Of a stretch of 64,000 nt of DNA, positions 16,553 through 27,061 are shown piece by piece. The DNA lies in the NCBI RefSeq assembly GCF_009725205.1, contig NZ_WNZY01000007.1, positions 124,001-188,000 of the forward strand, given 5' to 3'. The notes beneath the pieces are model-generated. The model was not told where the DNA came from. It was given only the letters and a program-made list of their open reading frames with translations, and did not search any database. The DNA comes from Paenibacillus timonensis. GTDB taxonomy: Bacteria; Bacillota; Bacilli; Paenibacillales; Paenibacillaceae. The position numbers and the translations under genes were made by a program. The stretch's first letter is position 1. Every line of letters starts with the position of its first letter.

Positions 16553-16774
16553 ATGGGCGCAGGCGGATTTTTGTTGATCGTCATCGCGGCGTTGCTGCTG
16601 TTTGGTCCGAATAAATTGCCTGATCTGGGGCGGGCTGTTGGCCGCACGTTTCGTGAATTCAAAGAGGCAACCCGGGATATCGTAGACGATCAACCGGAAG
16701 TCAGAAGAACGGAAACTGCACCGCAACCGCAGGTAGAAGGCCCCAAACCGGACGACAGCCGTCTTCCTGAATAA
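16553..16774 (+). CDS. tatA: Sec-independent translocase protein TatA
   Basis: A 73-residue TatA: a very short N-terminus, one membrane helix (GFLLIVIAALLLFGP, residues 4-18), then the amphipathic helix KLPDLGRAVGRTFREFKEATRDI with the conserved FGP.KLP.LG motif, and an acidic/proline tail. TatA forms the pore that exports folded proteins. ATG 16553 with GAAAGGAG upstream is the start; longer frames lack a site. tatC follows after 106 bases, giving a minimal TatA-TatC system as in Bacillus TatAy/TatCy. Confidence 0.96.
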   Translation: MGAGGFLLIVIAALLLFGPNKLPDLGRAVGRTFREFKEATRDIVDDQPEVRRTETAPQPQVEGPKPDDSRLPE

Positions 16775-16880
16775 ACGGAAACGGTAGATCCAGTTACATA
16801 GGCGTAACCTGATCCCTTCCTTCGCGGAGGGATTTTGTTTGAGATTTGAAGGGAAGCTTGATGGGGAAGGAGAACAGGAG

Positions 16881-17639
16881 ATGTCGGAGAAAGACAATGC
16901 GCAAAGTCTCGTGGATCATTTGACGGAGTTGCGGCGGCGATTAGTGGTTGTTGGCGTCGTGTTCGTCGCGGTGCTGGTGGCGGCCTTTTTCGTGGTCGAT
17001 CCGATTTACCACTATGTGACGAAGAACGCCATTTCCGGCGTGGCCATCGAACTCAACGCTTTTTCGTTCTGGGACGGCGTTGGCGTTTACATGAAAATCG
17101 CCATGCTGGTCGCACTCGGGATTACACTGCCGTTTACGCTTTATCAGGTTTGGGCGTTTGTGAGCCCCGGTCTGAAGGCCCAGGAACGTAAAGCGACCGC
17201 AAGGTATATTCCGTATGTGTTCGTCTTCTTCCTAGCGGGCTTGGCTTTCGGGTATTACGTGGTATTCCCGCTGGCCATGACGTTTACGGGCTCGTTGAAC
17301 AAGCAGTTGGGACTTGTCGAGACCTACGGGATGGCCGACTATTTCAAGTTTCTGACTAATATCGTGCTGCCGATTTCGTTATTGTTCGAGCTGCCGCTAG
17401 TCATTTTGTTTCTGACGCAGCTGCGGATATTGAACCCGCTTCGGCTTAAGAAGATGCGCCGGGCAGCGTATTTCGCGCTGGTGGTCGTGTCGGTGATGAT
17501 TACGCCGGCGGATTTCTTTTCTGCCTTCCTGGTGCTCGTCCCACTGGTCCTGCTTTATGAACTCAGCGTGTTCCTGTCCAAGCGGGTATATGCAAAGCAG
17601 CAAGCGGCGGATGCGGAACGGGCGGAAAAGTATAAATGA
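16881..17639 (+). CDS. tatC: Sec-independent translocase protein TatC
   Basis: The twin-arginine signal receptor in the membrane. The 252-residue sequence starts with the conserved LVDHLTELRRRLVV, has six membrane helices, the first-loop block MLVALGITLPFTLYQVWAFVSPGL and FELPLVILFLTQLRI. GGGGAAGGAGAACAGGAG precedes ATG 16881. It is cotranscribed with tatA and ends at the terminator at 17645. Confidence 0.96.
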   Translation: MSEKDNAQSLVDHLTELRRRLVVVGVVFVAVLVAAFFVVDPIYHYVTKNAISGVAIELNAFSFWDGVGVYMKIAMLVALGITLPFTLYQVWAFVSPGLKAQERKATARYIPYVFVFFLAGLAFGYYVVFPLAMTFTGSLNKQLGLVETYGMADYFKFLTNIVLPISLLFELPLVILFLTQLRILNPLRLKKMRRAAYFALVVVSVMITPADFFSAFLVLVPLVLLYELSVFLSKRVYAKQQAADAERAEKYK

Positions 17640-17644
17640 GGGGG

Positions 17645-17678
17645 AACGCACCTTCGCGTAAGCGGGGTGCGTTTTTCT
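17645..17678 (+). terminator. Rho-independent terminator after tatC
   Basis: AACGCACC (17645-17652) pairs with GGTGCGTT (17666-17673), followed by a T-rich run. Confidence 0.85.
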
Positions 17679-17818
17679 TTTGCCCGCTGGACCTGGGCTT
17701 GGTTGGGTGAAGGGGCCCTGTCCGTGACCAGCGGAATATTTATCCAAGTGCAAGGATAAAATGGGAAGGGCGTGGGTGAAGCCCTATGAAACAAAGAAAA
17801 AAATTTGTACAAAGGAAC

Positions 17819-17847
17819 TTGAAATCTACTCGCAACTTGAGTAATAT
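17819..17847 (+). promoter_or_regulatory. groESL sigma-A promoter
   Basis: TTGAAA (17819-17824), a 17-base spacer and TAATAT (17842-17847) give a near-consensus housekeeping promoter placed directly before the CIRCE operator. Confidence 0.85.
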
Positions 17848-17858
17848 AAAAGTGGTTG

Positions 17859-17885
17859 TTAGCACTTGAGTAGATCGAGTGCTAA
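17859..17885. promoter_or_regulatory. CIRCE operator (HrcA binding site)
   Basis: TTAGCACTT, nine spacer bases and GAGTGCTAA form the CIRCE inverted repeat with a single departure from consensus (final C of the left arm). It starts 12 bases after the -10 box, so HrcA would repress groESL until heat shock. Confidence 0.95.
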
Positions 17886-17941
17886 TACATATGACAAACA
17901 TCTACCCATAACACCACATATTTAAAGGAGGCTGTTTTTTC

Positions 17942-18223
17942 ATGATCAAACCTTTAGGTGAACGCGTTCTCGTGCAACCGATCGAGCAAGAGGAGACAAC
18001 GGCATTTGGTATCGTGCTTCCAGACACGGCCAAAGAGAAACCGCAGGAAGGTAAAGTCATCGCTGTTGGCAGCGGTACTTTGAAAGATGGCGTCCGCGTT
18101 CCATTGGAAGTAAAGGAAGGCGACCGCGTTCTTTTCTCCAAATATGCAGGCACCGAAGTGAAATACGAAGGCAAAGAATATTTGATTATGAAAGAAAGCG
18201 ACATCCACGCGATCCTCGGCTAA
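17942..18223 (+). CDS. groES: Co-chaperonin GroES
   Basis: The lid of the GroEL chamber. The 93-residue protein has the standard start [17 protein letters not shown], the mobile loop [21 protein letters not shown] and the end [27 protein letters not shown] lies upstream. It is the first gene of the HrcA/CIRCE-controlled groESL operon. Confidence 0.98.
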   Translation: MIKPLGERVLVQPIEQEETTAFGIVLPDTAKEKPQEGKVIAVGSGTLKDGVRVPLEVKEGDRVLFSKYAGTEVKYEGKEYLIMKESDIHAILG

Positions 18224-18280
18224 ACCGCCGAAGGGTATCGAACGAACAATCCTACACACATCTATATGGGAGGTAATTGA

Positions 18281-19903
<1,623 letters not shown>

Positions 19904-19904
19904 T

Positions 19905-20000
19905 TAGGGTTCAAAACCCTAGGGGGTCCCTGGGGAGAACGCCTTTTGAACAAATTTATGAAAATAGACCTCTCAGAATTCAAGCTGAGAGGTCTATTTT
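19905..20000 (+). terminator. Two hairpins after groEL, the second a strong terminator
   Basis: TAGGGTT/AACCCTA (19905-19921) forms a small stem just after the groEL stop. A second, perfect 16-base stem has arms 19961-19976 (starting AAAATAGACCTC) and 19985-20000, with an eight-base loop. Its T-run is short (TTTT then AAATTT). The next gene begins only 20 bases later. Confidence 0.85.
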
Positions 20001-20020
20001 AAATTTAAGGAGAAATTACG

Positions 20021-20764
20021 ATGACCATACACGATTATTATGAAAATCGGGTAGTCGCTTTTATTGATATTTTGGGTTTCCGAGAACATGTTAGACTAAC
20101 GCTAACAGATACAACCCATGCAAAGAACATCCAACGAGTACTCGAGTTCATAACCGAACTAAAACATGATAATGATCAGGGGCTTTTATCAGAAAAAGAG
20201 TTGGGTAAAGAAGTATCGGTTTTTTCTGATTCTATTGTGATCTCTTATCCGCTATCCTTAAAGTCAGCATGTTTCTATCTGTTGCTCGACATCATTCATC
20301 TTCAATTGGAAATGATGGGGTTAGGAATATTAATGAGGGGTGGGGTTACAGCAGGCAAACTCTATCATAATGATCATATTGTTTATGGTCCTGCGATGAT
20401 CGAAGCTTATGAGCTAGAAAGTAAGCGTGCCATTTATCCCCGTGTCTTAGTGAATCCAATTATTATTGAAGAGGGAATGAAAAATGCTCTTCATGATCCG
20501 GAAGATGAACTCGAGCAACTCCTTGGTCTGCTGGAGAAGGATGAGGATCATCAGTTGTTTATCGATTATATGTTTCAGTGGCAAGAGATAGATGAAGAAT
20601 CTGCTTACTTTGATGCGTTAGACACAACAAAATCCTTAATCAAGGATCAACTACATTCGCTTCAGGATCCTGGGGTATTACTTAAGTACAACTGGCTCAA
20701 GCGTTATTACAATAAGACCTTAGATAAGCTGAAACCTCAGTACACTAAAGGACGCTATCTTTAA
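20021..20764 (+). CDS. Class III nucleotide cyclase-like protein, orphan
   Basis: A 247-residue protein with the signature of the adenylate/guanylate cyclase catalytic fold: AFIDILGF (D16) and FSDSIVI (D70) would be the two metal-binding aspartates, and LMRGGVTAGKLYHND..VYGPAMIEAYELE (about residues 104-133) matches the region after them in class III cyclases and in the Pycsar PycC cyclases. No receptor, HAMP or effector domain is fused. The sequence is visibly AT-richer than both flanks, hinting at transfer. AAGGAG lies upstream, and the start is only 20 bases beyond the groEL terminator. No obvious Pycsar effector (TIR or membrane type) adjoins it. The C-terminal 110 residues are unassigned. 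Activity and product are unknown. Confidence 0.65.
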   Translation: MTIHDYYENRVVAFIDILGFREHVRLTLTDTTHAKNIQRVLEFITELKHDNDQGLLSEKELGKEVSVFSDSIVISYPLSLKSACFYLLLDIIHLQLEMMGLGILMRGGVTAGKLYHNDHIVYGPAMIEAYELESKRAIYPRVLVNPIIIEEGMKNALHDPEDELEQLLGLLEKDEDHQLFIDYMFQWQEIDEESAYFDALDTTKSLIKDQLHSLQDPGVLLKYNWLKRYYNKTLDKLKPQYTKGRYL

Positions 20765-20910
20765 AAGAACTCTGCTACAGCTCTCTATTTCCTTACATCC
20801 TATGAAACTTTATGAAAATTTAACAATTTAATTTTCAGTTTCCAGCTTACGGTGTTCTCGATCTGTGATAGAATGAATAAAAATTTTATTCCATCAGGAG
20901 GAGGACGAAG

Positions 20911-21882
20911 ATGTGGACCTATCTGATCCGTCGTGGGATTCATTCGTTAATTGTATTGTTTATCGTGATGAGCGTGTGCTTTTGTATCATGCGTTTGATG
21001 CCGGGGAACTTCTGGTCATTAAGCATAGGGATGACGGAAGAGCAGATCCAAATGGCAAACGAGCAGAAGCATCTGTTTGGACTGGATCTCCCGATTTATC
21101 AGCAATATATCCGGTGGATCAACGATCTCCTGCATGGGAACTTTGGTCTGGATTATTACCGCACACCGATTAATCACTACATTTGGAAATATGTATGGAA
21201 CAGTTTCACCTTGTTAAGCACATCATTGATCATTGCCCTACTGATCGCTATCCCATGGGGGATCTATAACAGCAAAAGGCAGGACGGACTCTCCGACAAG
21301 CTGGGTCTCATCCTGAGCCTGATCGGGTACTCCATTCCCGTATTTGTGCTGGGGCACTGGCTGCAGAACATCTTTGCCTTCCAATTGTTTTGGTTCCCGC
21401 CAAGCAGCATGCATACCCCGAACAAAACCGGGGAGTTGGGCGACCTCCTCTACCACATGGTTCTCCCGGTAACCACGATAACGATCGGCCTCATTGCATA
21501 CTACTTAAAAATGATCCGTACCAGTATGATCGAGGTACTGCCTTCCGAATTTCTAAACTTGGCCCGCGCCAAAGGACTATCGGAACGAAGAGTCACCTAT
21601 CGACATGCATTGAGAATGGCCTTGATCCCCATGATCACGATCCTCATGTTGGACCTGCCGGTTCTAATTTCCGGCGCAGCCGTGGTAGAGAATGTATTTA
21701 ACTGGAACGGTCTCGGAAGCTTGGCGGTGAGCTCCGCGCAAAGCCGGAATTATCCCGTGTTGCTCATGAGCATCTTGATTATCTCCGCATTTGTGGTGGT
21801 CACCAACTTCCTGGCGGACTTGCTCTACACGATCGTGGATCCTCGCGTGAAAATTCACCGAAAAGGCATCCTGCGGCGTTGA
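20911..21882 (+). CDS. Lone ABC transporter permease, DppB/OppB type
   Basis: A 323-residue permease of the peptide/nickel (OppB) class. Seen: the N-terminal RRGIHSLIVLFIVMSVCFCIMRLMPG, six helices, and the EAA-type loop EFLNLARAKGLSERRVTYRHALRMALIPMIT, with the end VNFLADLLYTIVDPRV typical of the family. AGGAGGAGG precedes the ATG. No OppC, ATPase or binding-protein partner lies beside it, so the transporter is incomplete here. Its stop directly abuts the stop of the convergent response regulator. Partners may be encoded elsewhere, or the gene may be a remnant. Confidence 0.9.
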   Translation: MWTYLIRRGIHSLIVLFIVMSVCFCIMRLMPGNFWSLSIGMTEEQIQMANEQKHLFGLDLPIYQQYIRWINDLLHGNFGLDYYRTPINHYIWKYVWNSFTLLSTSLIIALLIAIPWGIYNSKRQDGLSDKLGLILSLIGYSIPVFVLGHWLQNIFAFQLFWFPPSSMHTPNKTGELGDLLYHMVLPVTTITIGLIAYYLKMIRTSMIEVLPSEFLNLARAKGLSERRVTYRHALRMALIPMITILMLDLPVLISGAAVVENVFNWNGLGSLAVSSAQSRNYPVLLMSILIISAFVVVTNFLADLLYTIVDPRVKIHRKGILRR

Positions 21883-23505
21883 TCAGCCGGAAGGAATCGA
21901 GCTGTCTTTGCGCTGCATGAACTCCCGCGGCGAGATTCCCTCCACTTTTTTGAACACTTTGCTGAAATAGAAGGCACTTTCATACCCCAGCTTTTGCGAG
22001 ATCTCATAAATTCGTCCCTCACCGCGAACCATCATTTCCTTGGCCGCCGCGATTTTGGTTTCCGTCACATATTCCACGAAATTGATTTTGGCGGTCTTGG
22101 AGAACAGATGGCTGAGGTAGTTTGGGCTAAAGTTGAACACATCGGCAACCTGATTAAGGGACAGCTTGCTGCTCAGATTCCGTTTGACGTAATCCTGAAC
22201 GTTCCGGACGATTTGCTCCTTGTAGCTCTGTTTACGCGAAGACAGAATATCACAGCACCCGTCCCGAAATTGGACAAGCCAATCGATTACGCCTTGGGTC
22301 GTTTGCTTCTTATAAATCGCGCGGTAGCCCTCTGGCTCGTTCTCGTAAATTTGCTCGACCACGTTTTCACCATCCGCCAGCAATGAGGTCGCCATATACA
22401 AGATGTTGCAGGCCGCATCGGTGGCTGGAACCAGCAGCTCGGATCTGCCTTCATATCGATCGATGAGATTCGTGATCATCGCGTATAAGGCGCCGATATC
22501 GAGCTCCTCAAAAGCACGGCGAATTTCCGAGCGGGAGGCCGCATCGTCTTCACCCGAAGGAGCAAGCTCGGCTGCGCTGCTCTGGGCAAAGAAGACGAAG
22601 GATTGCCGCTCGAGCGCCTTCGGCAATGCCCGGCGGGCAGCCAGGTAGCTCTCGTGCAGCAGATAAGGGTCATCCACGGCGTAACCGGCGGCGCCGATGA
22701 TATTCACATTGAAATAGGCATGGAGTACCGCGGCCATATCGTGAAGTAGGCCTTCGACCTCCGGCATCCAGTGCTGCGGGTCTTTATCGGAAACGGGCAG
22801 CACAATCGCGAAGTTCCGCAGATCCAGGCTAGTGACGAAGCAAGGCCGTGCCGAGGCGAGCGTGTCCTTGGCCATCTGCACCGTGCTGGAGCATAAGGCG
22901 ACCAGCTTATCCCCGCGCGGAGGGACACTTTCCGGCCCCTGAATCCGACAGGTGCAGACCAGATAGGCGGGAGCCGATAAATCCAGCTCGAGATCATCCC
23001 TTTGCAGGAGAAACTGGTTTTTGTTCTCGAACAGCTGGTTAAACAGCCGGATAAAGAATTTGTCGCGAAGGGCATGCAAATTGCTGCGATAGAGCATATT
23101 GGGGTAGCTCTCCACGGTCTTGTAATCTTCCAGTAGGGTCACGGCCTTCCGTACGGATTCGGCCAGCGTCTGCGGCGTCAGCTCCAGCTTGACCAGGTAA
23201 TCCGCCGCCTGCAAGTGAATCGCGCTGCGCGCATATTCGAATTCTTCGTAGCTCGTTAGAAAGATAAACAACGGGATCCGGCCATATTTATGGCGAACGG
23301 ATTCGGCGACCTGTAAACCGGTTTTGACCGGCATTTTAATGTCGGTGATGACAAGGTCGGGACGCAAAGACTCGATCATCTCCTCGGCTTGAGCCCCGTT
23401 ATGGGCGATGCCGACAACTTCAATCTGATACTCCTCCCATTTAAGCATGGACTGCAGGCCGATGCAGACCAGAGCCTCGTCATCGGCGATCAGTAGTTTA
23501 ATCAT
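21883..23505 (-). CDS. AraC-type response regulator (YesN-like)
   Basis: A 540-residue response regulator. The receiver domain at residues 1-125 has the acidic pair DD near 8-9, phospho-acceptor D55 in VITDIKMP and K at LVKLEL. A middle region of unknown fold (about 150-420) follows, then an AraC/XylS HTH (about 435-535) with LSLNQVADVFNFSPNYLSHLFSK and IYEISQKLGYESAFYFSKVFKKVEGISPREF. It is transcribed with the histidine kinase 53 bases upstream and should activate the divergent sugar transporter operon. Confidence 0.93.
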   Translation of the reverse strand: MIKLLIADDEALVCIGLQSMLKWEEYQIEVVGIAHNGAQAEEMIESLRPDLVITDIKMPVKTGLQVAESVRHKYGRIPLFIFLTSYEEFEYARSAIHLQAADYLVKLELTPQTLAESVRKAVTLLEDYKTVESYPNMLYRSNLHALRDKFFIRLFNQLFENKNQFLLQRDDLELDLSAPAYLVCTCRIQGPESVPPRGDKLVALCSSTVQMAKDTLASARPCFVTSLDLRNFAIVLPVSDKDPQHWMPEVEGLLHDMAAVLHAYFNVNIIGAAGYAVDDPYLLHESYLAARRALPKALERQSFVFFAQSSAAELAPSGEDDAASRSEIRRAFEELDIGALYAMITNLIDRYEGRSELLVPATDAACNILYMATSLLADGENVVEQIYENEPEGYRAIYKKQTTQGVIDWLVQFRDGCCDILSSRKQSYKEQIVRNVQDYVKRNLSSKLSLNQVADVFNFSPNYLSHLFSKTAKINFVEYVTETKIAAAKEMMVRGEGRIYEISQKLGYESAFYFSKVFKKVEGISPREFMQRKDSSIPSG

Positions 23506-23558
23506 CCCATCACTTCCTTGCGTGGTTTACGTTCGCGATAGACAGAAAACACGGATGT

Positions 23559-25334
23559 TCACATCTTCCGGTAAGGCAATAACAGGTTCATGCTTGTATA
23601 TTGGCCCAGCTCGCTTTCGATGGATAGGCCGTAACGCTCCCCAAAGGTCAAGCGCAGACGATCATGTACGCTGCGCAGTCCAACATTTTCAAAGAGGCCT
23701 TTCGATCCGGGTTCTTGCTGGGACAAGATGGAGGCGATCTGTGCCTCATTCATCCCGACCCCGTTATCCTCAATTGTGATCCGAATGTCGTTTACACCGC
23801 TTTTGGCTACAGTAACGGCAATTTCTCCTCGCCCCTTAGGCTCAATCCCGTGGAAAATCGCATTTTCCACCAGCGGCTGCAGGGTAAAGCGGGGAATCAG
23901 ACCGGACAATAACTCCTCGTCTTCCAGCTTCTGTTCCATCGTAATCGTGTTGCCGTAGCGATATTTCTGGATGAGGAAATAATCGTCCATTAAGCTGAGC
24001 TCCTCCCGCAGGGGAACCAGCTTGCGGTGATCCTTGGCGATACTGCGAAGCAGTCTGGACAAGGAGGTGGTCATTTCCGCGATCCCCGTGGCATTCTGGA
24101 GCGTGGCCATCCATTTAATCGAGTTCAGCGTGTTATAGAGGAAATGAGGACTGATCTGGCTTTGCAGCATCCGGTATTCCAACTCCTGCTTCTGCTTCTC
24201 ATCCGCCACGCGGGAATCCATCAGGGTCAGGATATCATGGGACAATCGGTTGATGCCTCGTCCCACATCGCCCAGCTCGCTGTTCCATTCGATATTCCGG
24301 TCGATGAGGAAATTGCCTTGGGCGATCTTATCGATCCGCTTTCGCAATTTCTCTACTGGCAGGCTGATCGTCCGGGTGAGGTAAAGGGTAATAAAGCCGC
24401 TTAACGCAATGACCAGCAGAGATACGCCGATCATCAATAGCAGCCAAGCGTTCAACTGCGGAGCGAATTGCTTCTCGTCCAGCGTCTGCGATAGGAGGAC
24501 CCCTTCCTTCACCGGATAAGACACGGAAATGCGGCGCTTCCCGTCCTGCTCCATCCACGCCAGCTGGGTGAGAGCTCCGGTGGCTTCATTTTTCTCATAA
24601 GGAAGCAGGGTGTAAGGACTGGAGAGAGGCTGAACGGTGTCCCCTTCGATCCGATATTTCTGGCTGCCTAGTGTGACCAGCAATTCCGAGCCCTCCGGCA
24701 GGCCATATCCCTTCAGCTTATCGGTAATGACCGAGGTGTTGGCCAGAAGGTATACGGTTCCGATGCGTGCGGCCCGATCTCCGTAAATCGGTAATACGAT
24801 CGGAATGCCGCTTGAACGGGAGAACGGATCCTGAACGACTCGTTCCCACGCTTCCTTCGCGTCGGAGGAAAGCCCGGGCAGTTGGTTGATATTATGGATA
24901 CTCAGTGGAACTGAAGCGCTTCCAGAATTGTCGACTTGAATAAATTTTGCTTGGGTGTCAGTGATGATCAGACGACGCACATAGCTGTTGGACCGGTTGA
25001 CCCGGAAGTCCTCCTGCATGGAGGCGAAGACGTTCAGCCCGTCCTTGGGGCTGGCGTTCGGCGAGACAAAATAGTCCTGAATCAGGTTATTGGTAGGGGA
25101 GTTTGTACTGCTGGCCAAGGCCAAGGCAGATAAATTGTTGAGATCCTGGTCGATGATGTGAGAAACGAGCTGCAGATTGAATTCCGTCGCCTGGATCGTC
25201 GTTTTGCGTTGGAAATACGAGATCAACTCATAGCTGAAAAAGGAGAGCATCCCCGCGATCAGCAAGGCAAACAAGGTCATGATCAAGATGATGCGGCTTT
25301 TGATGGTGGCTTTTCTTGCGCTCGTGTCGATCAC
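23559..25334 (-). CDS. Sensor histidine kinase (YesM-like)
   Basis: A 591-residue membrane sensor: helix 1 at about 15-38, an extracellular sensing region (about 40-294), helix 2 at about 296-320, HAMP (about 320-375), then a His_kinase domain with H397 in QISPHFLYNTLNS, the N-box LQPLVENAIFHG (486-497) and the G-box EDNGVGM (522-528). This HisKA-less type pairs with AraC-type regulators in carbohydrate uptake. The ligand is presumably a sugar or an ABC-bound sugar, as the operon across the gap is a CUT1 transporter; that is inference. Confidence 0.93.
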   Translation of the reverse strand: MIDTSARKATIKSRIILIMTLFALLIAGMLSFFSYELISYFQRKTTIQATEFNLQLVSHIIDQDLNNLSALALASSTNSPTNNLIQDYFVSPNASPKDGLNVFASMQEDFRVNRSNSYVRRLIITDTQAKFIQVDNSGSASVPLSIHNINQLPGLSSDAKEAWERVVQDPFSRSSGIPIVLPIYGDRAARIGTVYLLANTSVITDKLKGYGLPEGSELLVTLGSQKYRIEGDTVQPLSSPYTLLPYEKNEATGALTQLAWMEQDGKRRISVSYPVKEGVLLSQTLDEKQFAPQLNAWLLLMIGVSLLVIALSGFITLYLTRTISLPVEKLRKRIDKIAQGNFLIDRNIEWNSELGDVGRGINRLSHDILTLMDSRVADEKQKQELEYRMLQSQISPHFLYNTLNSIKWMATLQNATGIAEMTTSLSRLLRSIAKDHRKLVPLREELSLMDDYFLIQKYRYGNTITMEQKLEDEELLSGLIPRFTLQPLVENAIFHGIEPKGRGEIAVTVAKSGVNDIRITIEDNGVGMNEAQIASILSQQEPGSKGLFENVGLRSVHDRLRLTFGERYGLSIESELGQYTSMNLLLPYRKM

Positions 25335-25611
25335 CTCGTCCGAAGTAAGATTCCTGCCGGGATAAACCGATATAAATTACAATAACATGACTTGGCTGCA
25401 CAGACAGCGGCATGGATCATAAACAACCATTTTTACATCTTTTGAGTATGATTTTACAGCTTTCCGCCCGTTTATTGAAGAAGCGAATAGAAAAGTGTAG
25501 GAAAAGAACGTAAAAATGTATGCCCTTTCATTTGAGATTTCGTTACCATGAACCTAAGGATTTGGCGATGCCGATCCAGAAGTTCAATACAGGAGGAAAA
25601 GGGGTTTGAAC

Positions 25612-26955
25612 ATGAGACGAAAGAAAGTATTCGGCTTTACCTTGGCAGCAGTTCTCCTCGTAGGTCTGCTCGCAGGATGTTCCGGCAATAACGGAAACTC
25701 GGGCAAAACGCCTGCAGCAGAGCCTAAAACGAACAATTCTGCAAGCGTTTCCAATGAGAAAAGCGACGAACCCGTCACGCTGAAATGGGCATTATGGGAC
25801 TGGGAGGCAACGGCTTATTATCAGCCATTGATCGACGCTTATAAGAAAGATCATCCGAACGTAACGATCGAATATGTCGACCTGGGCTCTACCGACTATA
25901 TGACGATGCTCAGCACGCAGCTCTCCGGCGGCGCGGACCTGGATATTTTGACCATCAAGGATATTCCGGGCTATGCCAACCTGGTGAAGCAGAACCATCT
26001 GGAACCGTTGAAGAGTTACATTGACTCCAATGGCATCGATACATCCCTATACGGCGGAACCGTGGAGCAAATTCAAGTGAACGGTGACGTGTACGCGCTG
26101 CCTTTCCGCAGTGACTTCTGGATTGTCTACTATAACAAGGATTTGTTTGATAAAGCAGGCGTTCCTTATCCTACAAACGATATGACGCTGGATCAATATG
26201 ATGAGTTGGCCAGAAAAATGACGTCCGGCAGCGGCTCGGAGAAAGTATACGGCGCTCACTACCACACCTGGCGCAGCGCGGTACAACTGTTTGGCATCCT
26301 GGATGGGAAGAACACCATCGTTGACGGGAAATACGCGTTCTTGAAACCGGTTTACGAACGGATCTTGAAAGAGCAAGACGACGGGATTGTGATGGATTAC
26401 GCAACGCTGAAGACCTCCAGCACGCACTATTCCGGCGTATTCTACAATAACTCCGTCGCCATGATGAACATGGGCAGTTGGTTTATCGCCACGCAAATCG
26501 ACAAAGTGAAAAGCGGCGAGTCTCAGGCTACGAATTGGGGGATCGTGAAATACCCGCATCCGGACGGCGTGAAAGCCGGTACGACGCTGGGAACGATTAC
26601 CTCGCTGGCGGTGAACCAAAAGTCCGCCAACAAAGAAGCCGCTCTGGACTTCCTGAAATTTGTCACCGGAGAAGAAGGCGCATCCGTGATCGCATCCATG
26701 GGGACGATTCCGGCGATCAAAAACGATGAGGTTGTTAACTCCATCGCTTCCATTGATGGCTTCCCATCGGACGAGAACAGCAAAGCGGCTCTGACGACAG
26801 ATAGAACCTACCTGGAAATGCCGCTACATGAGAAGAGCGCAGACATCGAAGTCATCCTGAACGAAGCGCACGATAACATTATGACGAAGAATGCCACCAT
26901 TGACGAAGGTATAGCGGATATGGAGAAACGGGTACAAGAGGCGCTAGGCAACTAA
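25612..26955 (+). CDS. Extracellular sugar-binding protein (CUT1 ABC transporter)
   Basis: A lipoprotein binding protein: signal MRRKKVFGFTLAAVLLVGLLAGC with lipobox LAGC, a Ser/Asn-rich linker, then the SBP fold (VTLKWALWDWEATAYYQPLIDAYKKDHPNVTIEYVD, DVYALPFRSDFWIVYYNKDLFDKAGVPYP). ATG 25612 sits behind AGGAGGAAAAGGGG; a TTG at 25606 is an alternative. It heads the operon with two permeases and three catabolic genes. No dedicated ATPase lies in the locus; CUT1 systems of Firmicutes often share MsmX. Confidence 0.94.
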   Translation: MRRKKVFGFTLAAVLLVGLLAGCSGNNGNSGKTPAAEPKTNNSASVSNEKSDEPVTLKWALWDWEATAYYQPLIDAYKKDHPNVTIEYVDLGSTDYMTMLSTQLSGGADLDILTIKDIPGYANLVKQNHLEPLKSYIDSNGIDTSLYGGTVEQIQVNGDVYALPFRSDFWIVYYNKDLFDKAGVPYPTNDMTLDQYDELARKMTSGSGSEKVYGAHYHTWRSAVQLFGILDGKNTIVDGKYAFLKPVYERILKEQDDGIVMDYATLKTSSTHYSGVFYNNSVAMMNMGSWFIATQIDKVKSGESQATNWGIVKYPHPDGVKAGTTLGTITSLAVNQKSANKEAALDFLKFVTGEEGASVIASMGTIPAIKNDEVVNSIASIDGFPSDENSKAALTTDRTYLEMPLHEKSADIEVILNEAHDNIMTKNATIDEGIADMEKRVQEALGN

Positions 26956-26991
26956 TTCGATCAACTCGTATGAAGTTTCAGTGCTGCCGGG

Positions 26992-27018
26992 GGCGGGCTT
27001 GAGAGCCCGCCTCTTTTT
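26992..27018 (+). terminator. Hairpin between binding-protein and permease genes
   Basis: GGCGGGCT (26992-26999), loop TGAG and AGCCCGCC (27004-27011), then TCTTTTTT. It resembles an intrinsic terminator inside the operon and would make the binding protein more abundant than the permeases. Confidence 0.75.
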
Positions 27019-27061
27019 TCCGAATTCTCTAGCACAAGCAAGCAGGTTTGGAGGAGAAATC

